A stretch of DNA of 49,205 nucleotides from Methylobacterium brachiatum (GCF_020523825.1 NZ_JAJALK010000028.1:1-49205), one strand, 5' to 3'; positions 16,161 to 24,307 are shown, numbered from the stretch's first letter. The notes: generated by a model not told the origin, from the letters alone. Numbers and translations: made by a program.

Positions 16161-16421
16161 ATGAAGAGGACGCTCGCCGCCGCTCTCGCCGCGACGCTCG
16201 CGGCGGCCGCGATGCCCGCGCTCGCGATCGACGGGCACGGAAACGCGGCGAACCCCGAGCGCGCGGTCCCGAACACCGGCGGCGTCTCCGGTGGACCCGC
16301 CCACCGCGACGATCCGCGGGTCCGTGAGTCGCAGGAGAGGCGGCCTGACGGCACGCCGGCGCACGGCGCCAACGACGGCCACGCCCACGGGCACAGCCAG
16401 GACGCTACCGGCAAGAGGTGA
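16161..16421 (+). CDS. small secreted His-rich protein with PERAVPN motif
   Basis: An 86-residue protein with a strong signal peptide (MKRTLAAALAATLAAAAMPALA, likely cleavage after ALA). The mature part begins IDGHGNAANPERAVPN and continues with hydrophilic, His- and Asp-rich sequence (HRDDPR, HGANDGHAHGHSQD). AGGAG at 16148-16152 lies 8 bases before the start. The motif GNA-x-x-PERAVPN is shared with the secreted protein at 12240-12509. The His-rich tail could bind divalent metals, fitting the metal-resistance setting, but this is inference. It is divergent from the DUF1275 gene. Confidence 0.72.
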   Translation: MKRTLAAALAATLAAAAMPALAIDGHGNAANPERAVPNTGGVSGGPAHRDDPRVRESQERRPDGTPAHGANDGHAHGHSQDATGKR

Positions 16422-16462
16422 CAGCCGCGCGGGCGGTGGGAGCGAAGGGTGGAGATGACGTC

Positions 16463-16531
16463 ATGCGACTGCTGCCCCTCCTCGTCGTCTTCGCGGTTCT
16501 CGCTGCGGGCATCGGCTACGCGCTCGCTTGA
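16463..16531 (+). CDS. 22-residue single-helix membrane peptide
   Basis: ATG at 16463 opens MRLLPLLVVFAVLAAGIGYA plus LA and TGA. GGAG at 16451-16454 lies 8 bases upstream, an ideal spacing. The peptide is one hydrophobic helix with an N-terminal Arg. It follows the secreted His-rich protein by 41 bases and could be co-transcribed with it. Many such tiny membrane peptides are real but unannotated; no family is recognised. Confidence 0.4.
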   Translation: MRLLPLLVVFAVLAAGIGYALA

Positions 16532-16594
16532 GCCGACTCGCGCGACAAAGGGTTCACGGTGTGTAGTCTGCCCCTTAAGCACGCCGTGGAACGC

Positions 16595-16620
16595 CCGCCC
16601 CGACGCGAGTCGGGGCGGGT
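16595..16620. terminator. GC-rich hairpin, possible terminator
   Basis: CCCGCCCCGAC and GTCGGGGCGGG form perfect 11-base arms around GCGA. It lies 64 bases after the 22-residue peptide gene. No T-run follows, so it may be a Rho-assisted terminator or an mRNA 3-prime end stabiliser. Confidence 0.5.
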
Positions 16621-17250
16621 ACGTCGGGGTGCCCGGACACCCTCGCCCCGGCCGGCGCCCTGGATGGCGACGGCTTGCGGTGAAATCCTCGAATCGGTCA
16701 TAGGGGCGGTGATGCCAGCGACGCGGAGCCATAGGTCCTTCGGGGCGATCACGGGGTGGTGGGCGACCGCCGCGCGTGCGCTTGCACTGGTCCTAGCGCG
16801 CGTCGTCGCGGCGCCGACCGCCGGACTGGCCGCCGACCTAGCGTAACACCAGGGTCATCAGGGGCACGGTCACATGGAGCTCGCGGTGGCGTCGGAGGGG
16901 GCCGGCCAGCGAGAAGGCCGTCGACCCCGGGGGTGCATTGCCGCTGCCATGGCGCCGTCAATCCGCATGGGCCGACTGCGGCCACGCCGGACTTGGCCTG
17001 GCACCTGAGCTTCGCGCGGCTGACCGCGTCCGTCCGCTCGGTCTTTCCGGGCCGCCTGACGAGACCTCCGCGCGCCTGAGTCGACGCTGCCTCGGGCGCG
17101 CCCGCGTCGAGCTGACTGCTTCCGGAGCGTCGCCGCATGTCACCCAGCATGAACGACCGCGCCGTCCGTGACCGCGCACGGTCTCGGCCGAGCGTGGTCC
17201 GCGAACGAGGTGTCTCACTCAACCATCGGGCGCAGGAGATGCAGGCCGCG
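16621..17250. other. gap without a convincing gene
   Basis: Open frames on both strands read as arginine- and proline-rich noise. The best candidate is a 44-codon frame from 16712 (starting MPATRSHRSFGAITGWW) with an Ala-rich stretch, but it has no clear ribosome site. I see no RNA gene or repeat here. Confidence 0.4.
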
Positions 17251-17251
17251 A

Positions 17252-17283
17252 TTAACTCTTCACTAACTATGATCGCTAACTAT
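17252..17283 (+). promoter_or_regulatory. AT-rich regulatory sequence with CtrA-like box before flgC
   Basis: TTAA, seven bases, then CTAAC (17252-17267) differs by one base from the alphaproteobacterial CtrA consensus TTAA-N7-TTAAC. The octamer CTAACTAT is repeated at 17263-17270 and 17276-17283, 13 bases apart. The flgC start lies about 60 bases downstream. CtrA commonly controls flagellar genes in this class, so the location is apt. Confidence 0.4.
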
Positions 17284-17342
17284 TCATTGAGACATTGCGG
17301 GTTCGGCCTCCGATCCCCTGCTCGGTTCTCGGGAGAGCGTGG

Positions 17343-17747
17343 ATGGCAAAGGCCGAAGGCATCATGGGGTCTGCCGTCGCGGCGGCAGGCCTGCGGGTGC
17401 AGCAGGGCCGCCTGCGGGTCATGACCGAGAATCTCGCCAATGCAAACAGCACCGCGAGCACGCCCGGCGGCGACCCCTACCGGCGCAGGATCGCGGTATT
17501 CGAGCCGGTCGGGGCTGACGCAGAGCCGATCGGTCGCGTCGTGCACGACACCAGCCCGTTCCGCTCGATCTCAAGTCCCGGTCATCCCGCTGCCGACGAG
17601 CAGGGCAATCTGAAGCTGCCAAACGTCAACCCTGCCACGGAGATGGCCGGGTTGCGCGCAGCGATGGGGGCCTACGAGGCGAACCTGAGGGTGATCGCAA
17701 CCCTCGACGATCTCAACAGCCGCACAATCGACCTGCTGACGGTCTGA
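17343..17747 (+). CDS. flgC: flagellar basal-body rod protein FlgC (orphan copy)
   Basis: A 134-residue protein with the FlgC pattern: AAGLRVQQGRLRVMTENLANANSTAS near the N-terminus, then PYRRRIAVFEP, and the C-terminal coiled region EMAGLRAAMGAYEANLRVIATLDDL. FlgC forms part of the proximal rod of the flagellum. The start at 17343 is preferred over 17295 because it has GGGAGA upstream and gives a normal family length. It stands alone, away from other flagellar genes, and converges with the phospholipase gene, leaving only 6 bases between the stops. A second FlgC-like protein is encoded at 40474-40884; the two are only moderately alike, so this is not a recent duplication. Confidence 0.85.
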   Translation: MAKAEGIMGSAVAAAGLRVQQGRLRVMTENLANANSTASTPGGDPYRRRIAVFEPVGADAEPIGRVVHDTSPFRSISSPGHPAADEQGNLKLPNVNPATEMAGLRAAMGAYEANLRVIATLDDLNSRTIDLLTV

Positions 17748-17753
17748 GTTCCG

Positions 17754-19301
17754 TCACCCCTTCGAGATATTTTTACCGTTCGACAGGGACTGCGCGAGAT
17801 CGGCCCGGCGACGGCGTTTGTCGGCGAGGGCGTGCAGCACCGCCCTCCATACTGGCTCGGGCTGCTCGGGGTCGAGAAGCTCGCCCTCGCTCAGCGGCGG
17901 CACGACCTCATGACTTGGCCCGTCGAGCGGAACCAGGGTACGCCCGGCTGCCTGGCGCAGCACCTCGACCGCGGCGATCAGTGAGCCCGTGTGGGCGCGC
18001 ATTTTCGCCACCTCCTCCGGTGAAACGCCGAGGTGCTCGCCCAGAAGCGCGTGGCGCAAGCCGAGGATCCCCGCCGCGACTGCTTGATCGGTCGCGTGGC
18101 CAGGCACGGCTTCGACGGCCAGATCGCATTCCGTATCCAGACCCATCGAGCGGTTGTTCAGGTTGGATGAGCCGATTTTGAGCAGGCGGTCGTCGACGAT
18201 CAGCACCTTGGCATGCACGTAGATCGGCTGCCCGGCTGCGGTCACGGGACGGTAGATGCGGAAGCGGCCGAAGCGGTCCGCGGAGCGGATGTGCGCCAGC
18301 GCCCGGTCCCGTCCCCGTCCCATGGCCGCTTCCTCAAGCCAACCCATGGCACGGTCGGGATTGATCACGACGATCTCGGGCCCGTCCGGCTCCCGCAGAC
18401 GGGCTGCCATGGCCTCGGCGATACAGCGTGCGGCAAAGTACTGGCTCTCGATGTAGATCGTGTCGCGCGCTGCCGCGATGGCGGCGAGGTAGAGTTGTTC
18501 GATCTCATGCACGTCCGGGCGGCCGTGATAGGCCGGCGCGGTCCGGGCAATTCCCACCTCCACGTCGCGCAGAAGCGGCCTCAGCCCGTCGGGCCACGGA
18601 TCTTGCGCCGGTGGACCGGGCGGCGCGATCCGCTCGCCGGTGGCGTGATGCCAGCGCTCGCGCGCAAGGGCACCGAGGGCTGCGGCGGCGGCGCCGTCGA
18701 CTGCGACCGTGGCGTCGTGGAAAGGCGCGTAGCCGTGTCCCGACGGACGCACCCGGCGCGCGTCCTGGTCGGCATGGTCGCGGGTGTCCCAGCGGTCGTC
18801 GGTCATGTCGATGCCGCCGCAGAAGGCGAGCGCGTCGTCGATCACGACGATCTTCTGGTGATGCGAGGCCCCGGGCGGGTGGGCGCTGTCGAGCCGGAAC
18901 CGGAAGCCGCGGGCCCGCATCCAGTTCAGGAGGTAGAGCGGCGTCGTGCCGCGCGCCAGCGTGCCGAGGACCCCCAGGTTCCACTGCAGCACGCGGATGC
19001 TCAGCTCCGGTCGACGCCGGCCGAGTTCGGACAGGAACGGGCCGAGTTCCTCCGGCAGGCCCGGCAGCGGGTGGTCGGGGTCGAGCTTGATGCGGGTGTC
19101 GAACTCCCAGCCGATGAACAGGACCGCGTGGCGGGCGCGTAGGAGGGCGCTGCGCAGATGCGCGAAGTAGGCGGCGGCATCCACGATCGGGGCAAAGCGC
19201 GTCGCCCGCTCGATCCGCCAGCAGGTCAGGCCGGACTGCAGCAACGTCGGTGTGCCCAAGACGGGTGCCGTATGGGATGGATGATGCATCGGTGCGTTCA
19301 A
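17754..19301 (-). CDS. phospholipase D family protein
   Basis: A 515-residue protein with the two HKD motifs of the phospholipase D superfamily: SHHQKIVVIDDALAFCGGID at about residue 147, and YVHAKVLIVDDRLLKIGSSN at about residue 362. Each supplies the His, Lys and Asp of the active site. The N-terminal region includes HAVLFIGWEFDTRI, typical of bacterial cardiolipin-synthase-like or phosphatidyl-transferase enzymes. No signal peptide is seen. It is divergent from a DedA-family gene; as I recall, phospholipase D and DedA-like (VTT) domains occur fused in some proteobacterial proteins, so the pair probably works together on membrane lipids. Confidence 0.9.
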   Translation of the reverse strand: MNAPMHHPSHTAPVLGTPTLLQSGLTCWRIERATRFAPIVDAAAYFAHLRSALLRARHAVLFIGWEFDTRIKLDPDHPLPGLPEELGPFLSELGRRRPELSIRVLQWNLGVLGTLARGTTPLYLLNWMRARGFRFRLDSAHPPGASHHQKIVVIDDALAFCGGIDMTDDRWDTRDHADQDARRVRPSGHGYAPFHDATVAVDGAAAAALGALARERWHHATGERIAPPGPPAQDPWPDGLRPLLRDVEVGIARTAPAYHGRPDVHEIEQLYLAAIAAARDTIYIESQYFAARCIAEAMAARLREPDGPEIVVINPDRAMGWLEEAAMGRGRDRALAHIRSADRFGRFRIYRPVTAAGQPIYVHAKVLIVDDRLLKIGSSNLNNRSMGLDTECDLAVEAVPGHATDQAVAAGILGLRHALLGEHLGVSPEEVAKMRAHTGSLIAAVEVLRQAAGRTLVPLDGPSHEVVPPLSEGELLDPEQPEPVWRAVLHALADKRRRRADLAQSLSNGKNISKG

Positions 19302-19368
19302 CTCCCAGGCAACGCTCGATCCCTGGCGTCCGGCGACGAAGCGCCGGCGCCCTTTCGAGCGTCCGCGT

Positions 19369-20067
19369 GTGAACCCGCCTCCACTTGGTGCGTTCCCGAT
19401 CCGAGCTGTGGGAGTGCTCAGCCGCCACGCAAGATTGCTTCCCGAGGAGGATCCGCTGGTCGATTGGATTGTGACCGCGATCGAGCGGACCGGCTACCTC
19501 GGCGTCTTCCTGCTGATGTTGATCGACAACATCTTCCCGCCGATCCCCTCCGAGGTGATCATGCCGCTGGCAGGTTTTGCCGCGGCGCGCGGCCAGCTCA
19601 GCCTCGTCGGCGTGTTCCTCGCCGGCACCGCCGGGTCGCTCTGCGGCGCGCTGCTCTGGTACGGCGTGGGGTGCTGGCTCGGACGCGAGCGCCTGCGGCG
19701 CTTCACGGCCCGGCACGGGCGCTGGCTGACCCTGAGCCCGGCGGAGGTTGATCGGGCCGGTACCTGGTTCGCCCAGCGCGGCGGCGTCACCGTCCTGGTC
19801 GGTCGCGTCATCCCGGGCGTGCGCAGCCTGATCTCGGTGCCGGCCGGGGTTGCCGGCATGCCGCTCACGCCCTTTCTGGCCTACTCGGCGCTCGGCACGG
19901 TCGTCTGGACCGGGCTGCTGACGGGGGCCGGCTACGGGCTTGGCGAGAACTACCGTCTCGTGGGCCGCTTCGTCGAGCCGATCGGCAACGGCGTGCTGAT
20001 CCTGGCTATGCTGCTCTACCTCTACCGCGTCGCCACCTTCGAGCGCGGGAGCGATGCCCGGGGCTGA
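19369..20067 (+). CDS. DedA family (VTT domain) membrane protein
   Basis: A membrane protein with the DedA signatures GYLGVFLLMLIDNIFPPIPSEVIMPLAGF, FLAGTAGSLCGALLWYGVGCWLGRE and GRVIPGVRSLISVPAGVAGM, and a C-terminal helix. DedA proteins include lipid-carrier flippases and are needed for envelope integrity. The start is uncertain: 19369 (GTG) opens the frame, but the family normally begins at about DWIVTAIERTGYLG. A strong GAGGAGG at 19444-19450 lies 5 bases before an in-frame CTG at 19456, which may be the true start. It is divergent from the phospholipase D gene. Confidence 0.86.
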   Translation: MNPPPLGAFPIRAVGVLSRHARLLPEEDPLVDWIVTAIERTGYLGVFLLMLIDNIFPPIPSEVIMPLAGFAAARGQLSLVGVFLAGTAGSLCGALLWYGVGCWLGRERLRRFTARHGRWLTLSPAEVDRAGTWFAQRGGVTVLVGRVIPGVRSLISVPAGVAGMPLTPFLAYSALGTVVWTGLLTGAGYGLGENYRLVGRFVEPIGNGVLILAMLLYLYRVATFERGSDARG

Positions 20068-20078
20068 GGCACGGCAAG

Positions 20079-20100
20079 CCCTTGCCGGGGCCGGCAAGGG
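20079..20100. terminator. hairpin after the DedA gene
   Basis: CCCTTGCCGG and CCGGCAAGGG form perfect 10-base arms around GG, 11 bases after the DedA stop. There is no T-run after it. It may end the dedA transcript with Rho or protect its 3-prime end, and it lies 55 bases before the next start. Confidence 0.5.
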
Positions 20101-20154
20101 GCGAGTTGCAGAAGCGCGGACGAGCGAGCCGTAACGTTCTGCGGAGGAGTGTGG

Positions 20155-21456
20155 GTGAGACGCTTTCTGATCCTGGTCGCCCTTGCGGTCACGGCGACCC
20201 TTCCGGCCGTCATCCTGCGTTTGGGCGGCTGGCAGCCGAGCCCCTTTGTCGATGTCGCCGCCTTCGGCATCGCCATCCTGGCCGCGGGCTTCCTGCTGTC
20301 CTGGGGAGCGGAGACGGCCGAGCAGCACATCTCGCAAGGCCTCATCCTGGCAGCCGTCGCCCTGGTGACTGTGCTGCCGGAATATGCGATCGACATCTAC
20401 TACGCCTACATGGCTGGCGCCTCCGGCCCAAACTCGCAGTACGTCCAGTACGCGGCCGCCAACATGACGGGCGCCAATCGGCTGCTCGTCGGCCTGGCTT
20501 GGCCCCTGATGGTGTTCCTGCACTGGATGAAGGACCGACACCGCTCGATCGACCTCGCGCCCGGCAACGCCGTCGAGGTCGGGTTCCTGCTGCTTGCCAG
20601 CCTGTACGCTTTCGTGATCGTGCTCAAGCGCAGCATCTCGCTGCTCGATTTCGTCGTGCTCATCGCGATCTTCGGCGCCTATGTCTGGCGCGCGCGCAAT
20701 CTGCAGAAAAGCGACAACCCGGAGGAGGCGGAGGAGCCGGGGCCGGCCGCGGCGCTGAACACGCTCTCTCCCGGCCTGCAATGGACCGCCATGGTTGGCC
20801 TCGTGGCCGTGGCCGGCGGCGTCATCCTGGTCTCGGCCGAGCCCTTCGCCGAGGCGATGGTGAGCACGGGCCGCCTCATCGGACTCAACGAGTTCCTGCT
20901 GATCCAGTGGCTGGCGCCCCTGGCCAGCGAGGCGCCGGCGATCACGGTGGCGGTGCTGTTCGTGCGCGCCAATCGTGCCGGCGACGGGCTGATCGCCATG
21001 ATTAGCGACAAAATCAACCAGTGGACGCTGCTCGTCGGCATGCTGCCGCTCGCCCTGAGCATCGGCGCGGGCGCGATCAGCCCCTTGCCGCTCGATGCGC
21101 GCCAAGGCGAGGAGTTCTTCCTGACAGCTGCCCAGTCGCTGCTCGGCATCGCGCTCCTGCTGCGCCTGCGCCTCGGGCTCTGGTCCGCGCTGGCGCTGGC
21201 CGCGCTGTTCACCGTCCAGGTCGGGCTGGCCTTCGTCTACCGCAACGACGAGGCACGTACGATCGCGACGCTGACCTGGTTGGCCTGGGCCTACCTCGGG
21301 CTGGCCGGCCTTCTGTTCCTGATCGATGGGCGGCGGCTGTTTACCCTTCTGCGCGGTGCCGTCATGGGCGATTTTTCGAAGCTCGAGCCGCCCGGGAGCG
21401 AAGGCGACTCGGACGTGCAGCGGAGCGAGCGAGAAGCCAGTTCCATCGCGGGCTGA
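20155..21456 (+). CDS. sodium/calcium exchanger (CaCA) family antiporter
   Basis: A protein of about 433 residues with some 11 membrane helices and two internal alpha-repeats. The first has GLILAAVALVTVLPEYAIDIYYA and NMTGANRLLVGLAWP; the second has LIQWLAPLASEAPAITVAVLFV and SDKINQWTLLVG. In each repeat the acidic residue of the ion site (PEYA, SEAP) is present, as in calcium- or sodium-proton antiporters of the CaCA family. A loop rich in Glu and Pro (residues 190-205) separates the halves. The GTG at 20155 is chosen because GGAGGAG ends 5 bases before it; the GTG at 20149 is too close. Its ion may be calcium, sodium or potassium. Confidence 0.85.
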   Translation: MRRFLILVALAVTATLPAVILRLGGWQPSPFVDVAAFGIAILAAGFLLSWGAETAEQHISQGLILAAVALVTVLPEYAIDIYYAYMAGASGPNSQYVQYAAANMTGANRLLVGLAWPLMVFLHWMKDRHRSIDLAPGNAVEVGFLLLASLYAFVIVLKRSISLLDFVVLIAIFGAYVWRARNLQKSDNPEEAEEPGPAAALNTLSPGLQWTAMVGLVAVAGGVILVSAEPFAEAMVSTGRLIGLNEFLLIQWLAPLASEAPAITVAVLFVRANRAGDGLIAMISDKINQWTLLVGMLPLALSIGAGAISPLPLDARQGEEFFLTAAQSLLGIALLLRLRLGLWSALALAALFTVQVGLAFVYRNDEARTIATLTWLAWAYLGLAGLLFLIDGRRLFTLLRGAVMGDFSKLEPPGSEGDSDVQRSEREASSIAG

Positions 21457-21505
21457 CCCGGTACGATCCGGGCGGAGCGCAGGCCCCGCCCGGGTCTGTC
21501 ATGCC

Positions 21506-22096
21506 TTACTTGTTCGGCATGATCTTTCCGTCGGCCCCAACCCTGATCTCCTGCGACTGGCTGCCGGTCACCACCGTGATCTTGTACTGCACACTGTCGG
21601 CCGCGCGCTCGACCTCCGCCTCGGCCGCTTTGCCGCCCGCCTTCTGCTCGGCGGTCGCGACCGCCTGCTTCAGGCTCGCGGGGGCATTCTGTACGTCGGA
21701 GGGCTTCAGACGGATGAAGTAGCTCTCGATCGGGTGGTTGTCGCTCTTGATCACCTGACCCGAATTGGCGTCGATGTGGTGATCGGTGAGCTTGCCGTCG
21801 CTGCCGAGCACCTTGATCTCGTAATACGATTTGCCGCCCTCATTCTCGAAGTCCGCCTCGATCGCGCGGCCCGGCCCCTTGCTCTCGGCCGTGTCGAGAG
21901 CCTGGGCGAGCGAGACCTTCGCGGCCTGTAGGCCCTCGTGCTCGCGCTCCTTGTGACCGGTGGTGCCGTGGGCGGGTTGCGCAGCGCCCGGAGGTGTGGC
22001 GGCAGGAGCGGGCGCCTGAGGCGCCGGACCCGTCTGGGCCGCGGCCAAGCCGGTCAGGACGAGAAGCGGTGCGAGAGAAAGGGCAAATCGGGACAT
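21506..22096 (-). CDS. exported protein with two PepSY domains
   Basis: A 196-residue protein with a signal peptide (MSRFALSLAPLLVLTGLAAA), a Pro/Ala-rich linker with HGTTGHKEREHEG, and two PepSY-like repeats. The first has SLAQALDTAESKGPGRAIEADFEN, SYYEIKVLGSDGKL and HIDANSGQVI. The second has SLKQAVATAEQKAGGKAAEAEVE, QYKITVVTG and IRVGADGKI. PepSY domains are often periplasmic regulators or inhibitors of peptidases, and also occur near metal and redox systems. It converges with the antiporter gene, about 50 bases apart. Confidence 0.85.
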   Translation of the reverse strand: MSRFALSLAPLLVLTGLAAAQTGPAPQAPAPAATPPGAAQPAHGTTGHKEREHEGLQAAKVSLAQALDTAESKGPGRAIEADFENEGGKSYYEIKVLGSDGKLTDHHIDANSGQVIKSDNHPIESYFIRLKPSDVQNAPASLKQAVATAEQKAGGKAAEAEVERAADSVQYKITVVTGSQSQEIRVGADGKIMPNK

Positions 22097-22352
22097 GGCG
22101 TCTCCTGTGGCTCAGTGGACAGCCGCAAAGCTGTGCCGCCTCAACGCAGGAGGGACAGGGCGGTTCGCAACCGCGGCTCTCCCGTGCGATGATGAAGCGA
22201 AATCCGGCTTGGCGGTACCGTACACCGGGCTACGCGTTCAGGTTCGGCTCCGGTGCCCGGAGCGGATGTTCGGGACGGCTGTGACCGCGACCAGGGGCAA
22301 CGGAACTGCGACAAGCCGAGCTGGTGAGGACGGTTCATCCGCGAGAATACAG

Positions 22353-22745
22353 ATGCCGAACATCAACTACGCCTTCGTCGCCGGTCTCATCATGCTCGCT
22401 TCGGGCGCACCCGGAGCACAGGGCGCGCGCGCTCAACCGCTGGATGCCTATGAGGCTGCGAACGGCTTCCGTGGCTCAGATGTCGCGTCTGTGATCACCC
22501 GCATCGTCGAGCGTCAGTTGCTGGCAATCCCGGGGGTGCGTTCTGTCCACGACCTGCATGTGCGCTCGATCACCTCCGGCATCGACACCATGAGCGCCCA
22601 CGTCGTCGTAGCCGACATGGCCGAGGCCGCGCGCATCCTCAAAGCGGTGCAGCAGATCATGGCGGCCGAGTTCAACACGCGCCACGTCACCGTGCAGGTC
22701 GAGAACGAGGTTCTGCAGGAAGAGGAGAAGCTGCGAAAGACCTGA
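22353..22745 (+). CDS. stand-alone CDF C-terminal domain with signal peptide
   Basis: A 130-residue protein. The N-terminus MPNINYAFVAGLIMLASGAP leads to a possible cleavage after ARA. The rest (about residues 50-125) matches only the cytoplasmic metal-sensing domain of CDF exporters: ERQLLAIPGVRSVHDLHVRS, ITSGIDTMSAHVVVADMAEA, and ending HVTVQVENEVLQ. It is close to the same region of the CzcD-like protein at 3385-4299, but the usual Trp after HDLHV is Arg. No transport helices are encoded, so it cannot pump. It may be an exported metal-binding domain, or a recombination product that placed a signal peptide on a broken exporter. Confidence 0.65.
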   Translation: MPNINYAFVAGLIMLASGAPGAQGARAQPLDAYEAANGFRGSDVASVITRIVERQLLAIPGVRSVHDLHVRSITSGIDTMSAHVVVADMAEAARILKAVQQIMAAEFNTRHVTVQVENEVLQEEEKLRKT

Positions 22746-22921
22746 GCGCGTGCGAAAGCCGCCTGCTCGGCCCTATGAAAACGACATCGGATGGCCGATC
22801 TGCTCGGCTGCTGTCCCGTGTTCCGAGAGCGTCCATTGCCGCAAACCTTCATGCTCGACTGGCCGGCAGTAGCAGAAAACGGCGCACTCCCATTTCGGAC
22901 GGCATGATCAACGAGGGAGCG

Positions 22922-23239
22922 ATGCGGAAAGGCTTGCTCTATACCTGCCTCGGAGCATCGCTGCCATTCCTATCCAGCTGTGGCGGCGCGGCGCTGCCCG
23001 GTATTCAGCTTGGCTTGGGCGACAGCGGCAGTACGTTTGGCTTCGACTCGCTACCTTTCGAGATCCGGCGTGCGGACGACAGCGTCCTTACGGGTCACGC
23101 GTCCGTCCGCCTCTTGCGCCTCGCCTTTTTCACTCGCAACGCGAAGGGATTGGTCGCGTGCAGCGGCGGATCTACGCTCGATCTCAAGGGCTCGCCTGTA
23201 CCTGTGAGCGTAGACTGTACCGGTAGCGGCATCCTGTAA
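22922..23239 (+). CDS. small putative lipoprotein
   Basis: A 105-residue protein with a lipoprotein signal: MRKGLLYTCLGASLPFLSSC, where LSSC is the lipobox and Cys20 the lipid site. The mature part is unremarkable, with two further Cys residues (LVACSGG, VDCTG). GAGGGA at 22912-22917 supports the start. No family is recognised. It lies between the CDF-domain protein and the second CDF exporter and points in the same direction. Confidence 0.55.
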   Translation: MRKGLLYTCLGASLPFLSSCGGAALPGIQLGLGDSGSTFGFDSLPFEIRRADDSVLTGHASVRLLRLAFFTRNAKGLVACSGGSTLDLKGSPVPVSVDCTGSGIL

Positions 23240-23440
23240 GGGACCGTGACGACGGCGCGCGCTGATCGCGGTGAGGGTACCTTCACCGAGCCGTCCAGAC
23301 GTATCGCTACGTTCCGCTACGGTGCACTGCTCGCATCGACTGCGGGCGACTGAAGGAGCCTGTGAGAGGATCGCAAGCGATGGAAATGTGGACTCGACCG
23401 CTATCATAGGGATGTCGTTGCCACTGACGGATCGGAGTTC

Positions 23441-24307
23441 ATGTTAGATCACCACCACGACCACGGCGGCCAGCACGACCATGCGGACCACCCTCACGGA
23501 CACGGGGCAGGTCATAGTCATGCGCCTGCCGACTTTGGCAAGGCGTTCGCCATCGGCGTGGTCCTGAACGTCACCATCGTTCTCATTCAAGCTGTTTACG
23601 GCTATCTCAGCAACTCCATGGCATTGTTGGCGGATGCCGCCCACAATTTTTCAGATGTGTTGGGCCTACTCGTCGCTTGGTCGGCAGCAATCCTCGGCAA
23701 GCGCGCGCCGACGGCGCGCTTCACGTATGGTTTGAAGGGGACATCCATTCTCGCTGCGCTCTTCAACGCCGTCTTCCTTCTCGTGACGATTGGGGCCTTG
23801 AGCTGGGAAGCAGTGCAGCGCCTGTTCCACCCCGAACCCGTCGCCGGCAAGACCGTCATGATCGTAGCTACGGCAGCCTTGGTCCTCAACGGCTTCACGG
23901 CGTGGCTGTTCGCGTCGGGACGAAAGGGCGATCTCAACATCAGAGGCGCCTTTCTGCACATGGCAGCGGATGCTGGCGTTTCAGCCGGTGTCGTCGTTGC
24001 CGGATTGGTAATTCTGCTGACGGGCTGGCTCTGGCTTGATCCCGTGGTCAGCCTCGTCATCAACGCGGTCATTGTCTGGGGAACCTGGGGCCTTCTGCGT
24101 GACAGCGTGACGATGTCGCTGGCAGCCGTTCCCCCCGGCATCGAGCTCTCCACTATCCGTGACTATCTCGCCTCCCGGACCGGCGTGAGGGAGTTGCACG
24201 ATCTCCACGTCTGGCCCTTGAGCACAACGGAGACAGCGCTCACAGCTCACCTTATCATGCCGGATGGCTATCCGGGCGACCAGTATTTGATACAAATAGG
24301 TCGATAA
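23441..24307 (+). CDS. CDF family exporter (DmeF/ZitB-like), truncated by an in-frame stop
   Basis: A 288-residue exporter with a His/Asp-rich N-terminus (MLDHHHDHGGQHDHADHPHG), six helices and the classical HxxxD sites: ALLADAAHNFSD in helix 2 and FLHMAADAG in helix 5. The C-terminal domain begins GVRELHDLHVWPLSTTE but the frame stops at a TAA (24305-24307). Reading through in the same frame gives LQEKFAINHTTLQVETDESS and ends at TAG 24398-24400. The HTTLQVE segment is the normal last strand of the domain, so a single nonsense change (for example GAA to TAA) has removed about 30 residues. The membrane part is intact, and activity may remain. Confidence 0.82.
   Translation: MLDHHHDHGGQHDHADHPHGHGAGHSHAPADFGKAFAIGVVLNVTIVLIQAVYGYLSNSMALLADAAHNFSDVLGLLVAWSAAILGKRAPTARFTYGLKGTSILAALFNAVFLLVTIGALSWEAVQRLFHPEPVAGKTVMIVATAALVLNGFTAWLFASGRKGDLNIRGAFLHMAADAGVSAGVVVAGLVILLTGWLWLDPVVSLVINAVIVWGTWGLLRDSVTMSLAAVPPGIELSTIRDYLASRTGVRELHDLHVWPLSTTETALTAHLIMPDGYPGDQYLIQIGR

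Noticed and set aside
18505..21105. Minus-strand open frame of 866 codons across phospholipase D, DedA and antiporter genes
   Set aside because: Low-complexity translation covering three real genes in other frames; part of it is a shifted frame of phospholipase D.
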